Assembly: GCA_963920635.1 (NCBI GenBank)
Contig: OY987307.1
Location: 12,663,735 to 12,727,734 of the forward strand
DNA: 64,000 nucleotides
From: Pseudeuparius sepicola
Taxonomy: Eukaryota > Arthropoda > Insecta > Coleoptera > Anthribidae
Direction of reading: 5' to 3'
Every line of letters begins with the position of its first letter. Position 1 is the first letter of the stretch. The position numbers and the translations under genes are program-made. The notes under the pieces are model-generated. The model was not told the origin of the DNA, made no database searches, and worked only from the letters and a program-made list of their open reading frames with translations. Of the stretch, positions 21,752-34,900 are shown one piece after another.

Positions 21752-22842
21752 TTACATCATATAGCTTCTTACAGTTTCGCTCAAGGACAAATACTCAAAG
21801 TCTCTGTTATGGACGATGATGCAATATGCACGAGTCTTATCTGGAAATCCTTGAGAGCTCTCAATATCCAATTTAACATCAACAGTGCTCATTTTAATTG
21901 TTTCATTGCGATGTGAGCAGTCGATAACGAACAGCGTCGCCCGGTCTTTAAAGTCAGCATAATTAAGTAGTGGGCTCTTATCGCGCATATTCATAAAACT
22001 TGGGTAGAAGTCTCTGTAATTATTGTAAACTTAGAAGTAATCCCTATTGAAATCTTGCCGCAAGCCTTCAAACGGAAAGTATTCACCGTTTATTATAAGG
22101 CGGACGTCGGAAATATCTACATGATCAAAGTACGTTGGGTCGGTTTTTGAATTTTCTTTGCGGTCGGTCTGAAAGCCAACAATAACAAACCTTGGGCTTT
22201 CCACTGTGGCAGAGGTTTTAACGGACCATATTTCTTTGGTTGCATTTACGGTGAGATTAGGTAATTCATGCAACTCCCATTTGCGAAAGGGTATCAAGAT
22301 GGGTGTGTTACTCTTGAGGGCTTGCAATAAGTTATACTTAATTTTATCGTTTGGTATTATATGTTTTACTTTCAGCTCGATGTTAGTAGTCATTAACTAC
22401 TTCAACCGTTAGATCTGGAGTTGTACCAGGTGTTTGTTCCAGCAATATAGAGTTTTTGTCATTTCGAGCTCTAGTTAACCGTATTGTTTGTTTACCAGAA
22501 ATTGCATGTTGGTAATCGTTAAAGATGCCAAACAGGTGTTTAAGCGGAACTCTAAAACTGAACGTTGAGTCTCTATTCAAAATGGTTTTTTTCCCGGGGT
22601 ACCACCAACTTGAGGTGTGTTTTTCATCGCTAGGGTTGTGGCAAAGATACGCTCTGATACTGCTTAAAATGCCGGGGTCCCTCACAGAATCCACTTCTTG
22701 TCCGTTAAGTTCGTTAGATATAGAGTCGAAGAAGAAAGCCGCTGCATTATTAACTAATTCGCAAGTGCCTTCTCCTTGTGTAGGTTTTATTTCTCCTTTA
22801 ATAAGAATTGCGGCGTCATACATTAACAACCAACCATCTCCC
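21752..22842 (-). pseudogene. Polinton/Maverick-like double-jelly-roll major capsid protein, broken and N-terminally truncated
   Basis: Three consecutive minus-strand segments read as one capsid protein. The first (22842-22383) contains LVNNAAAFFFDSISNELNG and VDSVRDPGILSSIRAYL. The second (22393-22031) contains FRKWELHELP and PRFVIVGFQTDRK, then TYFDHVDISDVRLIINGEYF. The third (22030-21752) contains FKDRATLFVIDCSH, VDVKLDIES and AYCIIVHNRDFEYL. This order and these motifs match the protein family annotated in animals as F54H12.2-like, which I understand to correspond to Polinton/Maverick (adintovirus-related) major capsid proteins. Segments 1 and 2 are in different frames (overlap 22383-22393). 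Segments 2 and 3 share a frame, interrupted by one TAA at 22031-22033. The N-terminus (roughly 90-100 residues by family length) is missing, cut by the satellite at 22842/22843. No ATG start exists; the gene is inactive. Confidence 0.8.
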
Positions 22843-25800
22843 AAGTTTAAAGTAGTAAAAAGTAATTAACAAAAGTTCTTCAGAATAAAATCGTAAGCTC
22901 TGGAGCTCAACTTGTGAGATTAGAGAAATTAGACTAATAGACTAATGTTTTTTTTTTGTGACAGCTGCAACGAAAGTTTATTATGAAAGGTTTTTCTGGT
23001 TGGAAAAGTCCTAGTTTCTGAATTCCTAATTTCTTCGATACTACTTTACTAGTAAATGTAGACTAGTACTAGTAAACCAGACTAAAGTTGCCCCGAATAA
23101 AAAAAACGTGCCCTGTTGACAGTCTTAGTGGCTCGCTTAGAGGGTTTCGTGTATCTACTGTGATTTAAACTAGTAAAATGTTATAATATCAAAAAACAAT
23201 CACTGTTGAAATTCTCAGACATTTCGAATACCTAAAATGTTACTATTAATAGTTTTTCAGAATAAAATCGTATGCTCCAGAGCAAACTTTGTGAGATTTT
23301 GAACAATTTTGATTCCCGTGATCTCCTTTTCATAAAAGAAGACTAAAGAACTAATGTTCCTTTTTTGCGACAGCTACAACAAAATTTCATTATGAACGGT
23401 TTTTCTTAGTTTCTAAATCTCTAATTTTTTCGATACTATTTTACAGAAAACGTAAGCTGCCGCTCAATACTGCAATGATTTTGAACAATTTTGTCTCCGT
23501 GATTTATTAGATCTCCTTTTGGTAAAAGAAGACTAAAGTTGCCCCGAATCAAAAAACATGTCCAGTTGAAAGTCTTAGAGGTTTTCGTGTATCTACTGTG
23601 ATTTTCTAATTTTTCGACATTAAACTGTTATAAATTATCAAAAAACACTCAGTGTTTAAATTCTCAGACATTTCAAGTATCTATTGTGGTTTCGTAATTT
23701 TTTGATACTATTTCAGTTTAAAGAAGTAAAACTTGTGAAAATTTGAACAAATTTGATTCCCGTGTTCAACTTTTTATAAAAGGAGACTAGTGAAACAGCT
23801 ACAACAAAATTTCATTATGAAACTTTTTTCTGGATGGAAAACTATTAGTTTCTAAATTTCTAATTTTTTCGATACTATTGTATCGTAAACGTAAGCTACC
23901 GTACAATACTGCAAATATTTTGAACAATTTTGTTTCCGTCATTTAATTAGATCTCTTTTTGGTACTAGAAGACTTAAGTTGCCCCAAATCAAAAAACAAG
24001 CCCTGTTGACAATCTTATAGGTTTTCTTGTACATTTCGAGGACCTATTGTGTTTTAAAGTTTAAAGTAGTAAAAAGTGATTAACAAAAGTTCTTCAGAAT
24101 AAAATCGTAAGCTCTGGAGCTCAACTTGTGAGATTACAGAAATTTTGATTCCCGTGATCTCCTTTTCATAAAAGGAGACTAATGTTTTTTTTTTTGTGAC
24201 AGCTGCAACGAAAGTTTATTATGAAAGGTTTTTCTGGTTGGAAAAGTCCTAGTTTCTGAATTCCTAATTTCTTCGATACTACTTTACTAGTGAATGTACA
24301 AAACTGCAAATTTTTTAACAATATTGATTCCGTGGTTTATTTAGACCTCCTTTTGGTAAAACCAGACTAAAGTTGCCCCGAATAAAAAAAACGTGCCCTG
24401 TTGACAGTCTTAGTGGCTCGCTTAGAGGTTTTCGTGTATCTACTGTGATTTAAACTAGTAAAATGTTATAATATCAAAAAACAATCACTGTTGATTTCAG
24501 ACATTTCGAATACCTAAAATGTTACTATTAATAGTTTTTCAGAATAAAATCGTATGCTCCAGAGCAAACCTTGTGAGATTTTGAACAATTTTGATTCCCG
24601 TGATCTCCTTTTCATAAAAGAAGACTAAAGAACTAATATGAACGGTTTTTCTTAGTTTCTAAATCTCTAATTTTTTCGATACTATTTTACAGAAAACGTA
24701 AGCTGCCGCTCAATACTGCAATGATTTTGAACAATTTTGTCTCCGTGATTTATTAGATCTCCTTTTGGTAAAAGAAGACTAAAGTTGCCCCGAATCAAAA
24801 AACATGTCCAGTTGAAAGTCTTAGAGGTTTTCGTGTATCTACTGTGATTTTCTAATTTTTCGACATTAAACTGTTATAAATTATCAAAAAACACTCAGTG
24901 TTTAAATTCTCAGACATTTCAAGTATCTATTGTGGTTTCGTAATTTTTTGATACTATTTCAGTTTAAAGAAGTAAAACTTGTGAAAATTTGAACAAATTT
25001 GATTCCCGTGTTCAACTTTTTATAAAAGGAGACTAGTGAAACAGCTACAACAAAATTTCATTATGAAACTTTTTTCTGGATGGAAAACTATTAGTTTCTA
25101 AATTTCTAATTTTTTCGATACTATTTTATCGTAAACGTAAGCTACCGTACAATACTGCAAATATTTTGAACAATTTTGTTTCCGTCATTTATTTAGATCT
25201 CTTTTTGGTAATAGAAGACTTAAGTTGCCCCAAATCAAAAAACAAGCCCTGTTGACAATCTTATAGGTTTTCTTGTACATTTCGAGGACCTATTGTGTTT
25301 TAAAGTTTAAAGTAGTAAAAAGTGATTAACAAAAGTTCTTCAGAATAAAATCGTAAGCTCTGGAGCTCAACTTGTGAGATTAGAGAAATTTTGATTCCCG
25401 TGATCTCCTTTTCATAAAAGGAGACTAATGTTTTTTTTTTGTGACAGCTGCAAAGAAAGTTTATTATGAAAGGTTTTTCTGGTTGGAAAAGTCCTAGTTT
25501 CTGAATTCCTAATTTCTTCGATACTACTTTACTAGTAAATGTACAAAACTGCAAATTTTTTAACAATATTGATTCCGTGGTTTACTTAGACCTCCTTTTG
25601 GTAAAACCAGACTAAAGTTGCCCCGAATAAAAAAAACGTGCCCTGTTGACAGTCTTAGTGACTCGCTTAGAGGGTTTCGTGTATCTACTGTGATTTAAAC
25701 TAGTAAAATGTTATAATATCAAAAAACAATCACTGTTGAAATTCTCAGACATTTCGAATACCTAAAATGTTACTATTAATAGTTTTTCAGAATAAAATCG

Positions 25801-27974
25801 TATGCTCCAGAGCAAACTTTGTGAGATTTTGAACAATTTTGATTCCCGTGATCTCCTTTTCATAAAAGAAGACTAAAGAACTAATGTTCTTTTTTTGCGA
25901 TAGCTACAACAAAATTTCATTATGAACGGTTTTTCTTAGTTTCTAAATCTCTAATTTTTTCGATACTATTTTACAGAAAACGTAAGCTGCCGCTCAATAC
26001 TGCAATGATTTTGAACAATTTTGTCTCCGTGATTTATTAGATCTCCTTTTGGTAAAAGAAGACTAAAGTTGCCCCGAATCAAAAAACATGTCCAGTTGAA
26101 AGTCTTAGAGGTTTTCGTGTATCTACTGTGATTTTCTAATTTTTCGACATTAAACTGTTATAAATTATCAAAAAACAATCAGTGTTTAAATTCTCAGACA
26201 TTTCAAGTATCTATTGTGGTTTCGTAATTTTTTGATACTATTTCAGTTTAAAGAAGTAAAACTTGTGAAAATTTGAACAAATTTAATTCCAGTGTTCAAC
26301 TTTTTATAAAAGGAGACTAGTGAAACAGCTACAACAAAATTTCATTATGAAACTTTTTTCTGGATGGAAAACTATTAGTTTCTAAATTTCTAATTTTTTC
26401 GATACTATTTTATCGTAAACGTAAGCTACCGTACAATACTGCAAATATTTTGAACAATTTTGTTTCCGTCATTTAATTAGATCTCTTTTTGGTAATAGAA
26501 GACTTAAGTTGCCCCAAATCAAAAAACAAGACCTGTTGACAATCTTATAGGTTTTCTTGTACATTTCGAGGACCTATTGTGTTTTAAAGTTTAAAGTAGT
26601 AAAAAGTGATTAACAAAAGTTCTTCAGAATAAAATCGTAAGCTCTGGAGCTCAACTTGTGAGATTAGAGAAATTTTGATTCCCGTGATCTCCTTTTCATA
26701 AAAGGAGACTAATGTTTTTTTTTTGTGACAGCTGCAACGAAAGTTTATTATGAAAGGTTTTTCTGGTTGGAAAAGTCCTAGTTTCTGAATTCCTAATTTC
26801 TTCGATACTACTTTACTAGTAAATGTACAAAACTGCAAATTTTTTAACAATATTGATTCCGTGGTTTATTTAGACCTCCTTTTGGTAAAACCAGACTAAA
26901 GTTGCCCCGAATAAAAAAAACGTGCCCTGTTGACAGTCTTAGTGGCTCGCTTAGAGGTTTTAGTGTATCTACTGTGATTTAAACTAGTAAAATGTTATAA
27001 TATCAAAAAACAATCACTGTTGAAATTCTCAGACATTTCGAATACCTAAAATGTTACTATTAATAGTTTTTCAGAATAAAATCGTATGCTCCAGAGCAAA
27101 CTTTGTGAGATTTTGAACAATTTTGATTCCCGTGATCTCCTTTTCATAAAAGAAGACTTAAGAACTAATGTTCTTTTTTTGTGACAGCTACAACAAAATT
27201 TCATAAACCTTGTGAGATTTTGAACAATTTTGATTCCCGTGATCTCCTTTTCATAAAAGAAGACTAAAGAACTAATGTTCCTTTTTTGCGATAGCTACAA
27301 CAAAATTTCATTATGAACGGTTTTTCTTAGTTTCTAAATCTCTAATTTTTTCGATACTATTTTACAGAAAACGTAAGCTGCCGCTCAATACTGCAATGAT
27401 TTTGAACAATTTTGTCTCCGTGATTTATTAGATCTCCTTTTGGTAAAAGAAGACTAAAGTTGCCCCGAATCAAAAAACATGTCCAGTTGAAAGTCTTAGA
27501 GGTTTTCGTGTATCTACTGTGATTTTCTAATTTTTCGACATTAAACTGTTATAAATTATCAAAAAACAATCAGTGTTTAAATTCTCAGACATTTCAAGTA
27601 TCTATTGTGGTTTCGTAATTTTTTGATACTATTTCAGTTTAAAGAAGTAAAACTTGTGAAAATTTGAACAAATTTGATTCCAGTGTTCAACTTTTTATAA
27701 AAGGAGACTAGTGAAACAGCTACAACAAAATTTCATTATGAAACTTTTTTCTGGATGGAAAACTATTAGTTTCTAAATTTCTAATTTTTTCGATACTATT
27801 GTATCGTAAACGTAAGCTACCGTACAATACTGCAAATATTTTGAACAATTTTGTTTCCGTCATTTAATTAGATCTCTTTTTGGTAATAGAAGACTTAAGT
27901 TGCCCCAAATCAAAAAACAAGCCCTGTTGACAATCTTATAGGTTTTCTTGTACATTTCGAGGACCTATTGTGTT

Positions 27975-29365
27975 TTAAAGTTTAAAGTAGTAAAAAGTGA
28001 TTAACAAAAGTTCTTCAGAATAAAATCGTAAGCTCTGGAGCTCAACTTGTGAGATTACAGAAATTTTGATTCCCGTGATCTCCTTTTCATAAAAGGAGAC
28101 TAATGTTTTTTTTTTGTGACAGCTGCAACGAAAGTTTATTATGAAAGGTTTTTCTGGTTGGAAAAGTCCTAGTTTCTGAATTCCTAATTTCTTCGATACT
28201 ACTTTACTAGTAAATGTACAAAACTGCAAATTTTTTAACAATATTGATTCCGTGGTTTATTTAGACCTCCTTTTGGTAAAACCAGACTAAAGTTGCCCCG
28301 AATAAAAAAAACGTGCCCCGTTGACAGTCTTAGTGGCTCGCTTAGAGGTTTTCGTGTATCTACTGTGATTTAAACTAGTAAAATGTTATAATATCAAAAA
28401 ACAATCACTGTTGAAATTCTCAGACATTTCGAATACCTAAAATGTTACTATTAATAGTTTTTCAGAATAAAATCGTATGCTCCAGAGCAAACTTTGTGAG
28501 ATTTTGAACAATTTTGATTCCCGTGATCTCCTTTTCATAAAAGAAGACTAAAGAACTAATGTTCTTTTTTTGTGACAGCTACAACAAAATTTCATAAACC
28601 TTGTGAGATTTTGAACAATTTTGATTCCCGTGATCTCCTTTTCATAAAAGAAGACTAAAGAACTAATGTTCCTTTTTTGCGATAGCTACAACAAAATTTC
28701 ATTATGAACGGTTTTTCTTAGTTTCTAAATCTCTAATTTTTTCGATACTATTTTACAGAAAACGTAAGCTGCCGCTCAATACTGCAATGATTTTGAACAA
28801 TTTTGTCTCCGTGATTTATTAGATCTCCTTTTGGTAAAAGAAGACTAAAGTTGCCCCGAATCAAAAAACATGTCCAGTTGAAAGTCTTAGAGGTTTTCGT
28901 GTATCTACTGTGATTTTCTAATTTTTCGACATTAAACTGTTATAAATTATCAAAAAACACTCAGTGTTTAAATTCTCAGACATTTCAAGTATCTATTGTG
29001 GTTTCGTAATTTTTTGATACTATTTCAGTTTAAAGAAGTAAAACTTGTGAAAATTTGAACAAATTTGATTCCCGTGTTCAACTTTTTATAAAAGGAGACT
29101 AGTGAAACAGCTACAACAAAATTTCATTATGAAACTTTTTTCTGGATGGAAAACTATTAGTTTCTAAATTTCTAATTTTTTCGATACTATTTTATCGTAA
29201 ACGTAAGCTACCGTACAATACTGCAAATATTTTGAACAATTTTGTTTCCGTCATTTATTTAGATCTCTTTTTGGTAATAGAAGACTTAAGTTGCCCCAAA
29301 TCAAAAAACAAGCCCTGTTGACAATCTTATAGGTTTTCTTGTACATTTCGAGGACCTATTGTGTT
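27975..29365 (-). repeat. Representative L-type HOR unit (1391 bp)
   Basis: Carries the 107-bp internal duplication containing TTTCATAAACCTTGTGAG (near 28590-28610). Diagnostic variants are GATTACAGAAATTTTG instead of GATTAGAG, CGATACTATTGTATCG in one subunit, and GGTTTATTTAGACC. Eleven L-type intervals occur in the reverse array. Confidence 0.85.
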
Positions 29366-30649
29366 TTAAAGTTTAAAGTAGTAAAAAGTGATTAACAAAA
29401 GTTCTTCAGAATAAAATCGTAAGCTCTGGAGCTCAACTTGTGAGATTAGAGAAATTTTGATTCCCGTGATCTCCTTTTCATAAAAGGAGACTAATGTTTT
29501 TTTTTTGTGACAGCTGCAACGAAAGTTTATTATGAAAGGTTTTTCTGGTTGGAAAAGTCCTAGTTTCTGAATTCCTAATTTCTTCGATACTACTTTACTA
29601 GTAAATGTACAAAACTGCAAATTTTTTAACAATATTGATTCCGTGGTTTACTTAGACCTCCTTTTGGTAAAACCAGACTAAAGTTGCCCCGAATAAAAAA
29701 AACGTGCCCTGTTGACAGTCTTAGTGACTCGCTTAGAGGGTTTCGTGTATCTACTGTGATTTAAACTAGTAAAATGTTATAATATCAAAAAACAATCACT
29801 GTTGAAATTCTCAGACATTTCGAATACCTAAAATGTTACTATTAATAGTTTTTCAGAATAAAATCGTATGCTCCAGAGCAAACTTTGTGAGATTTTGAAC
29901 AATTTTGATTCCCGTGATCTCCTTTTCATAAAAGAAGACTAAAGAACTAATGTTCTTTTTTTGCGATAGCTACAACAAAATTTCATTATGAACGGTTTTT
30001 CTTAGTTTCTAAATCTCTAATTTTTTCGATACTATTTTACAGAAAACGTAAGCTGCCGCTCAATACTGCAATGATTTTGAACAATTTTGTCTCCGTGATT
30101 TATTAGATCTCCTTTTGGTAAAAGAAGACTAAAGTTGCCCCGAATCAAAAAACATGTCCAGTTGAAAGTCTTAGAGGTTTTCGTGTATCTACTGTGATTT
30201 TCTAATTTTTCGACATTAAACTGTTATAAATTATCAAAAAACAATCAGTGTTTAAATTCTCAGACATTTCAAGTATCTATTGTGGTTTCGTAATTTTTTG
30301 ATACTATTTCAGTTTAAAGAAGTAAAACTTGTGAAAATTTGAACAAATTTGATTCCAGTGTTCAACTTTTTATAAAAGGAGACTAGTGAAACAGCTACAA
30401 CAAAATTTCATTATGAAACTTTTTTCTGGATGGAAAACTATTAGTTTCTAAATTTCTAATTTTTTCGATACTATTTTATCGTAAACGTAAGCTACCGTAC
30501 AATACTGCAAATATTTTGAACAATTTTGTTTCCGTCATTTATTTAGATCTCTTTTTGGTAATAGAAGACTTAAGTTGCCCCAAATCAAAAAACAAGCCCT
30601 GTTGACAATCTTATAGGTTTTCTTGTACATTTCGAGGACCTATTGTGTT

Positions 30650-31933
30650 TTAAAGTTTAAAGTAGTAAAAAGTGATTAACAAAAGTTCTTCAGAATAAAA
30701 TCGTAAGCTCTGGAGCTCAACTTGTGAGATTAGAGAAATTTTGATTCCCGTGATCTCCTTTTCATAAAAGGAGACTAATGTTTTTTTTTTGTGACAGCTG
30801 CAAAGAAAGTTTATTATGAAAGGTTTTTCTGGTTGGAAAAGTCCTAGTTTCTGAATTCCTAATTTCTTCGATACTACTTTACTAGTAAATGTACAAAACT
30901 GCAAATTTTTTAACAATATTGATTCCGTGGTTTACTTAGACCTCCTTTTGGTAAAACCAGACTAAAGTTGCCCCGAATAAAAAAAACGTGCCCTGTTGAC
31001 AGTCTTAGTGACTCGCTTAGAGGGTTTCGTGTATCTACTGTGATTTAAACTAGTAAAATGTTATAATATCAAAAAACAATCACTGTTGAAATTCTCAGAC
31101 ATTTCGAATACCTAAAATGTTACTATTAATAGTTTTTCAGAATAAAATCGTATGCTCCAGAGCAAACTTTGTGAGATTTTGAACAATTTTGATTCCCGTG
31201 ATCTCCTTTTCATAAAAGAAGACTAAAGAACTAATGTTCTTTTTTTGCGATAGCTACAACAAAATTTCATTATGAACGGTTTTTCTTAGTTTCTAAATCT
31301 CTAATTTTTTCGATACTATTTTACAGAAAACGTAAGCTGCCGCTCAATACTGCAATGATTTTGAACAATTTTGTCTCCGTGATTTATTAGATCTCCTTTT
31401 GGTAAAAGAAGACTAAAGTTGCCCCGAATCAAAAAACATGTCCAGTTGAAAGTCTTAGAGGTTTTCGTGTATCTACTGTGATTTTCTAATTTTTCGACAT
31501 TAAACTGTTATAAATTATCAAAAAACAATCAGTGTTTAAATTCTCAGACATTTCAAGTATCTATTGTGGTTTCGTAATTTTTTGATACTATTTCAGTTTA
31601 AAGAAGTAAAACTTGTGAAAATTTGAACAAATTTGATTCCAGTGTTCAACTTTTTATAAAAGGAGACTAGTGAAACAGCTACAACAAAATTTCATTATGA
31701 AACTTTTTTCTGGATGGAAAACTATTAGTTTCTAAATTTCTAATTTTTTCGATACTATTTTATCGTAAACGTAAGCTACCGTACAATACTGCAAATATTT
31801 TGAACAATTTTGTTTCCGTCATTTAATTAGATCTCTTTTTGGTAATAGAAGGCTTAAGTTGCCCCAAATCAAAAAACAAGACCTGTTGACAATCTTATAG
31901 GTTTTCTTGTACATTTCGAGGACCTATTGTGTT
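30650..31933 (-). repeat. Representative S-type HOR unit (1284 bp)
   Basis: Lacks the 107-bp duplication. Diagnostic variants are CAGCTGCAAAGAAAG (versus GCAACGAAAG in other classes), GGTTTACTTAGACC and GTGACTCGCTTAGAGGG. Landmarks TTATTATGAAAGG, TTCATTATGAACGG and TTCATTATGAAAC mark its three subunits. Confidence 0.85.
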
Positions 31934-34900
31934 TTAAAGTTTAAAGTAGTAAAAAGTGATTAACAAAAGTTCTTCAGAATAAAATCGTAAGCTCTGGAGC
32001 TCAACTTGTGAGATTAGAGAAATTTTGATTCCCGTGATCTCCTTTTCATAAAAGGAGACTAATGTTTTTTTTTTGTGACAGCTGCAACGAAAGTTTATTA
32101 TGAAAGGTTTTTCTGGTTGGAAAAGTCCTAGTTTCTGAATTCCTAATTTCTTCGATACTACTTTACTAGTAAATGTACAAAACTGCAAATTTTTTAACAA
32201 TATTGATTCCGTGGTTTACTTAGACCTCCTTTTGGTAAAACCAGACTAAAGTTGCCCCGAATAAAAAAAACGTGCCCTGTTGACAGTCTTAGTGACTCGC
32301 TTAGAGGGTTTCGTGTATCTACTGTGATTTAAACTAGTAAAATGTTATAATATCAAAAAACAATCACTGTTGAAATTCTCAGACATTTCGAATACCTAAA
32401 ATGTTACTATTAATAGTTTTTCAGAATAAAATCGTATGCTCCAGAGCAAACTTTGTGAGATTTTGAACAATTTTGATTCCCGTGATCTCCTTTTCATAAA
32501 AGAAGACTAAAGAACTAATGTTCTTTTTTTGCGATAGCTACAACAAAATTTCATTATGAACGGTTTTTCTTAGTTTCTAAATCTCTAATTTTTTCGATAC
32601 TATTTTACAGAAAACGTAAGCTGCCGCTCAATACTGCAATGATTTTGAACAATTTTGTCTCCGTGATTTATTAGATCTCCTTTTGGTAAAAGAAGACTAA
32701 AGTTGCCCCGAATCAAAAAACATGTCCAGTTGAAAGTCTTAGAGGTTTTCGTGTATCTACTGTGATTTTCTAATTTTTCGACATTAAACTGTTATAAATT
32801 ATCAAAAAACAATCAGTGTTTAAATTCTCAGACATTTCAAGTATCTATTGTGGTTTCGTAATTTTTTGATACTATTTCAGTTTAAAGAAGTAAAACTTGT
32901 GAAAATTTGAACAAATTTGATTCCAGTGTTCAACTTTTTATAAAAGGAGACTAGTGAAACAGCTACAACAAAATTTCATTATGAAACTTTTTTCTGGATG
33001 GAAAACTATTAGTTTCTAAATTTCTAATTTTTTCGATACTATTTTATCGTAAACGTAAGCTACCGTACAATACTGCAAATATTTTGAACAATTTTGTTTC
33101 CGTCATTTATTTAGATCTCTTTTTGGTAATAGAAGACTTAAGTTGCCCCAAATCAAAAAACAAGCCCTGTTGACAATCTTATAGGTTTTCTTGTACATTT
33201 CGAGGACCTATTGTGTTTTAAAGTTTAAAGTAGTAAAAAGTGATTAACAAAAGTTCTTCAGAATAAAATCGTAAGCTCTGGAGCTCAACTTGTGAGATTA
33301 GAGAAATTTTGATTCCCGTGATCTCCTTTTCATAAAAGGAGACTAATGTTTTTTTTTTGTGACAGCTGCAAAGAAAGTTTATTATGAAAGGTTTTTCTGG
33401 TTGGAAAAGTCCTAGTTTCTGAATTCCTAATTTCTTCGATACTACTTTACTAGTAAATGTACAAAACTGCAAATTTTTTAACAATATTGATTCCGTGGTT
33501 TACTTAGACCTCCTTTTGGTAAAACCAGACTAAAGTTGCCCCGAATAAAAAAAACGTGCCCTGTTGACAGTCTTAGTGACTCGCTTAGAGGGTTTCGTGT
33601 ATCTACTGTGATTTAAACTAGTAAAATGTTATAATATCAAAAAACAATCACTGTTGAAATTCTCAGACATTTCGAATACCTAAAATGTTACTATTAATAG
33701 TTTTTCAGAATAAAATCGTATGCTCCAGAGCAAACTTTGTGAGATTTTGAACAATTTTGATTCCCGTGATCTCCTTTTCATAAAAGAAGACTAAAGAACT
33801 AATGTTCTTTTTTTGCGATAGCTACAACAAAATTTCATTATGAACGGTTTTTCTTAGTTTCTAAATCTCTAATTTTTTCGATACTATTTTACAGAAAACG
33901 TAAGCTGCCGCTCAATACTGCAATGATTTTGAACAATTTTGTCTCCGTGATTTATTAGATCTCCTTTTGGTAAAAGAAGACTAAAGTTGCCCCGAATCAA
34001 AAAACATGTCCAGTTGAAAGTCTTAGAGGTTTTCGTGTATCTACTGTGATTTTCTAATTTTTCGACATTAAACTGTTATAAATTATCAAAAAACAATCAG
34101 TGTTTAAATTCTCAGACATTTCAAGTATCTATTGTGGTTTCGTAATTTTTTGATACTATTTCAGTTTAAAGAAGTAAAACTTGTGAAAATTTGAACAAAT
34201 TTGATTCCAGTGTTCAACTTTTTATAAAAGGAGACTAGTGAAACAGCTACAACAAAATTTCATTATGAAACTTTTTTCTGGATGGAAAACTATTAGTTTC
34301 TAAATTTCTAATTTTTTCGATACTATTGTATCGTAAACGTAAGCTACCGTACAATACTGCAAATATTTTGAACAATTTTGTTTCCGTCATTTAATTAGAT
34401 CTCTTTTTGGTAATAGAAGACTTAAGTTGCCCCAAATCAAAAAACAAGCCCTGTTGACAATCTTATAGGTTTTCTTGTACATTTCGAGGACCTATTGTGT
34501 TTTAAAGTTTAAAGTAGTAAAAAGTGATTAACAAAAGTTCTTCAGAATAAAATCGTAAGCTCTGGAGCTCAACTTGTGAGATTACAGAAATTTTGATTCC
34601 CGTGATCTCCTTTTCATAAAAGGAGACTAATGTTTTTTTTTTGTGACAGCTGCAACGAAAGTTTATTATGAAAGGTTTTTCTGGTTGGAAAAGTCCTAGT
34701 TTCTGAATTCCTAATTTCTTCGATACTACTTTACTAGTAAATGTACAAAACTGCAAATTTTTTAACAATATTGATTCCGTGGTTTATTTAGACCTCCTTT
34801 TGGTAAAACCAGACTAAAGTTGCCCCGAATAAAAAAAACGTGCCCCGTTGACAGTCTTAGTGGCTCGCTTAGAGGTTTTCGTGTATCTACTGTGATTTAA

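Larger units (their letters stand above)
20737..22842 (-). mobile_element. Fragment of a Polinton/Maverick-like virus-like element
   Basis: A leftward cluster of capsid pseudogene, an unnamed-family pseudogene and two overlapping tiny ORFs, ending at AATAAA signals. Polintons are 15-20 kb with protein-primed DNA polymerase, integrase, packaging ATPase, protease and capsid genes. None of the enzymes is present here, so this is a fragment of about 2.1 kb. No terminal inverted repeats were seen. It is bounded on the right by the satellite and on the left by non-coding sequence and the truncated LTR. Confidence 0.65.

Noticed and set aside
22206..22869. Plus-strand ORFs (22206-22412 and 22525-22869) opposite the capsid pseudogene
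   Set aside because: Antisense shadows of the capsid reading frames.
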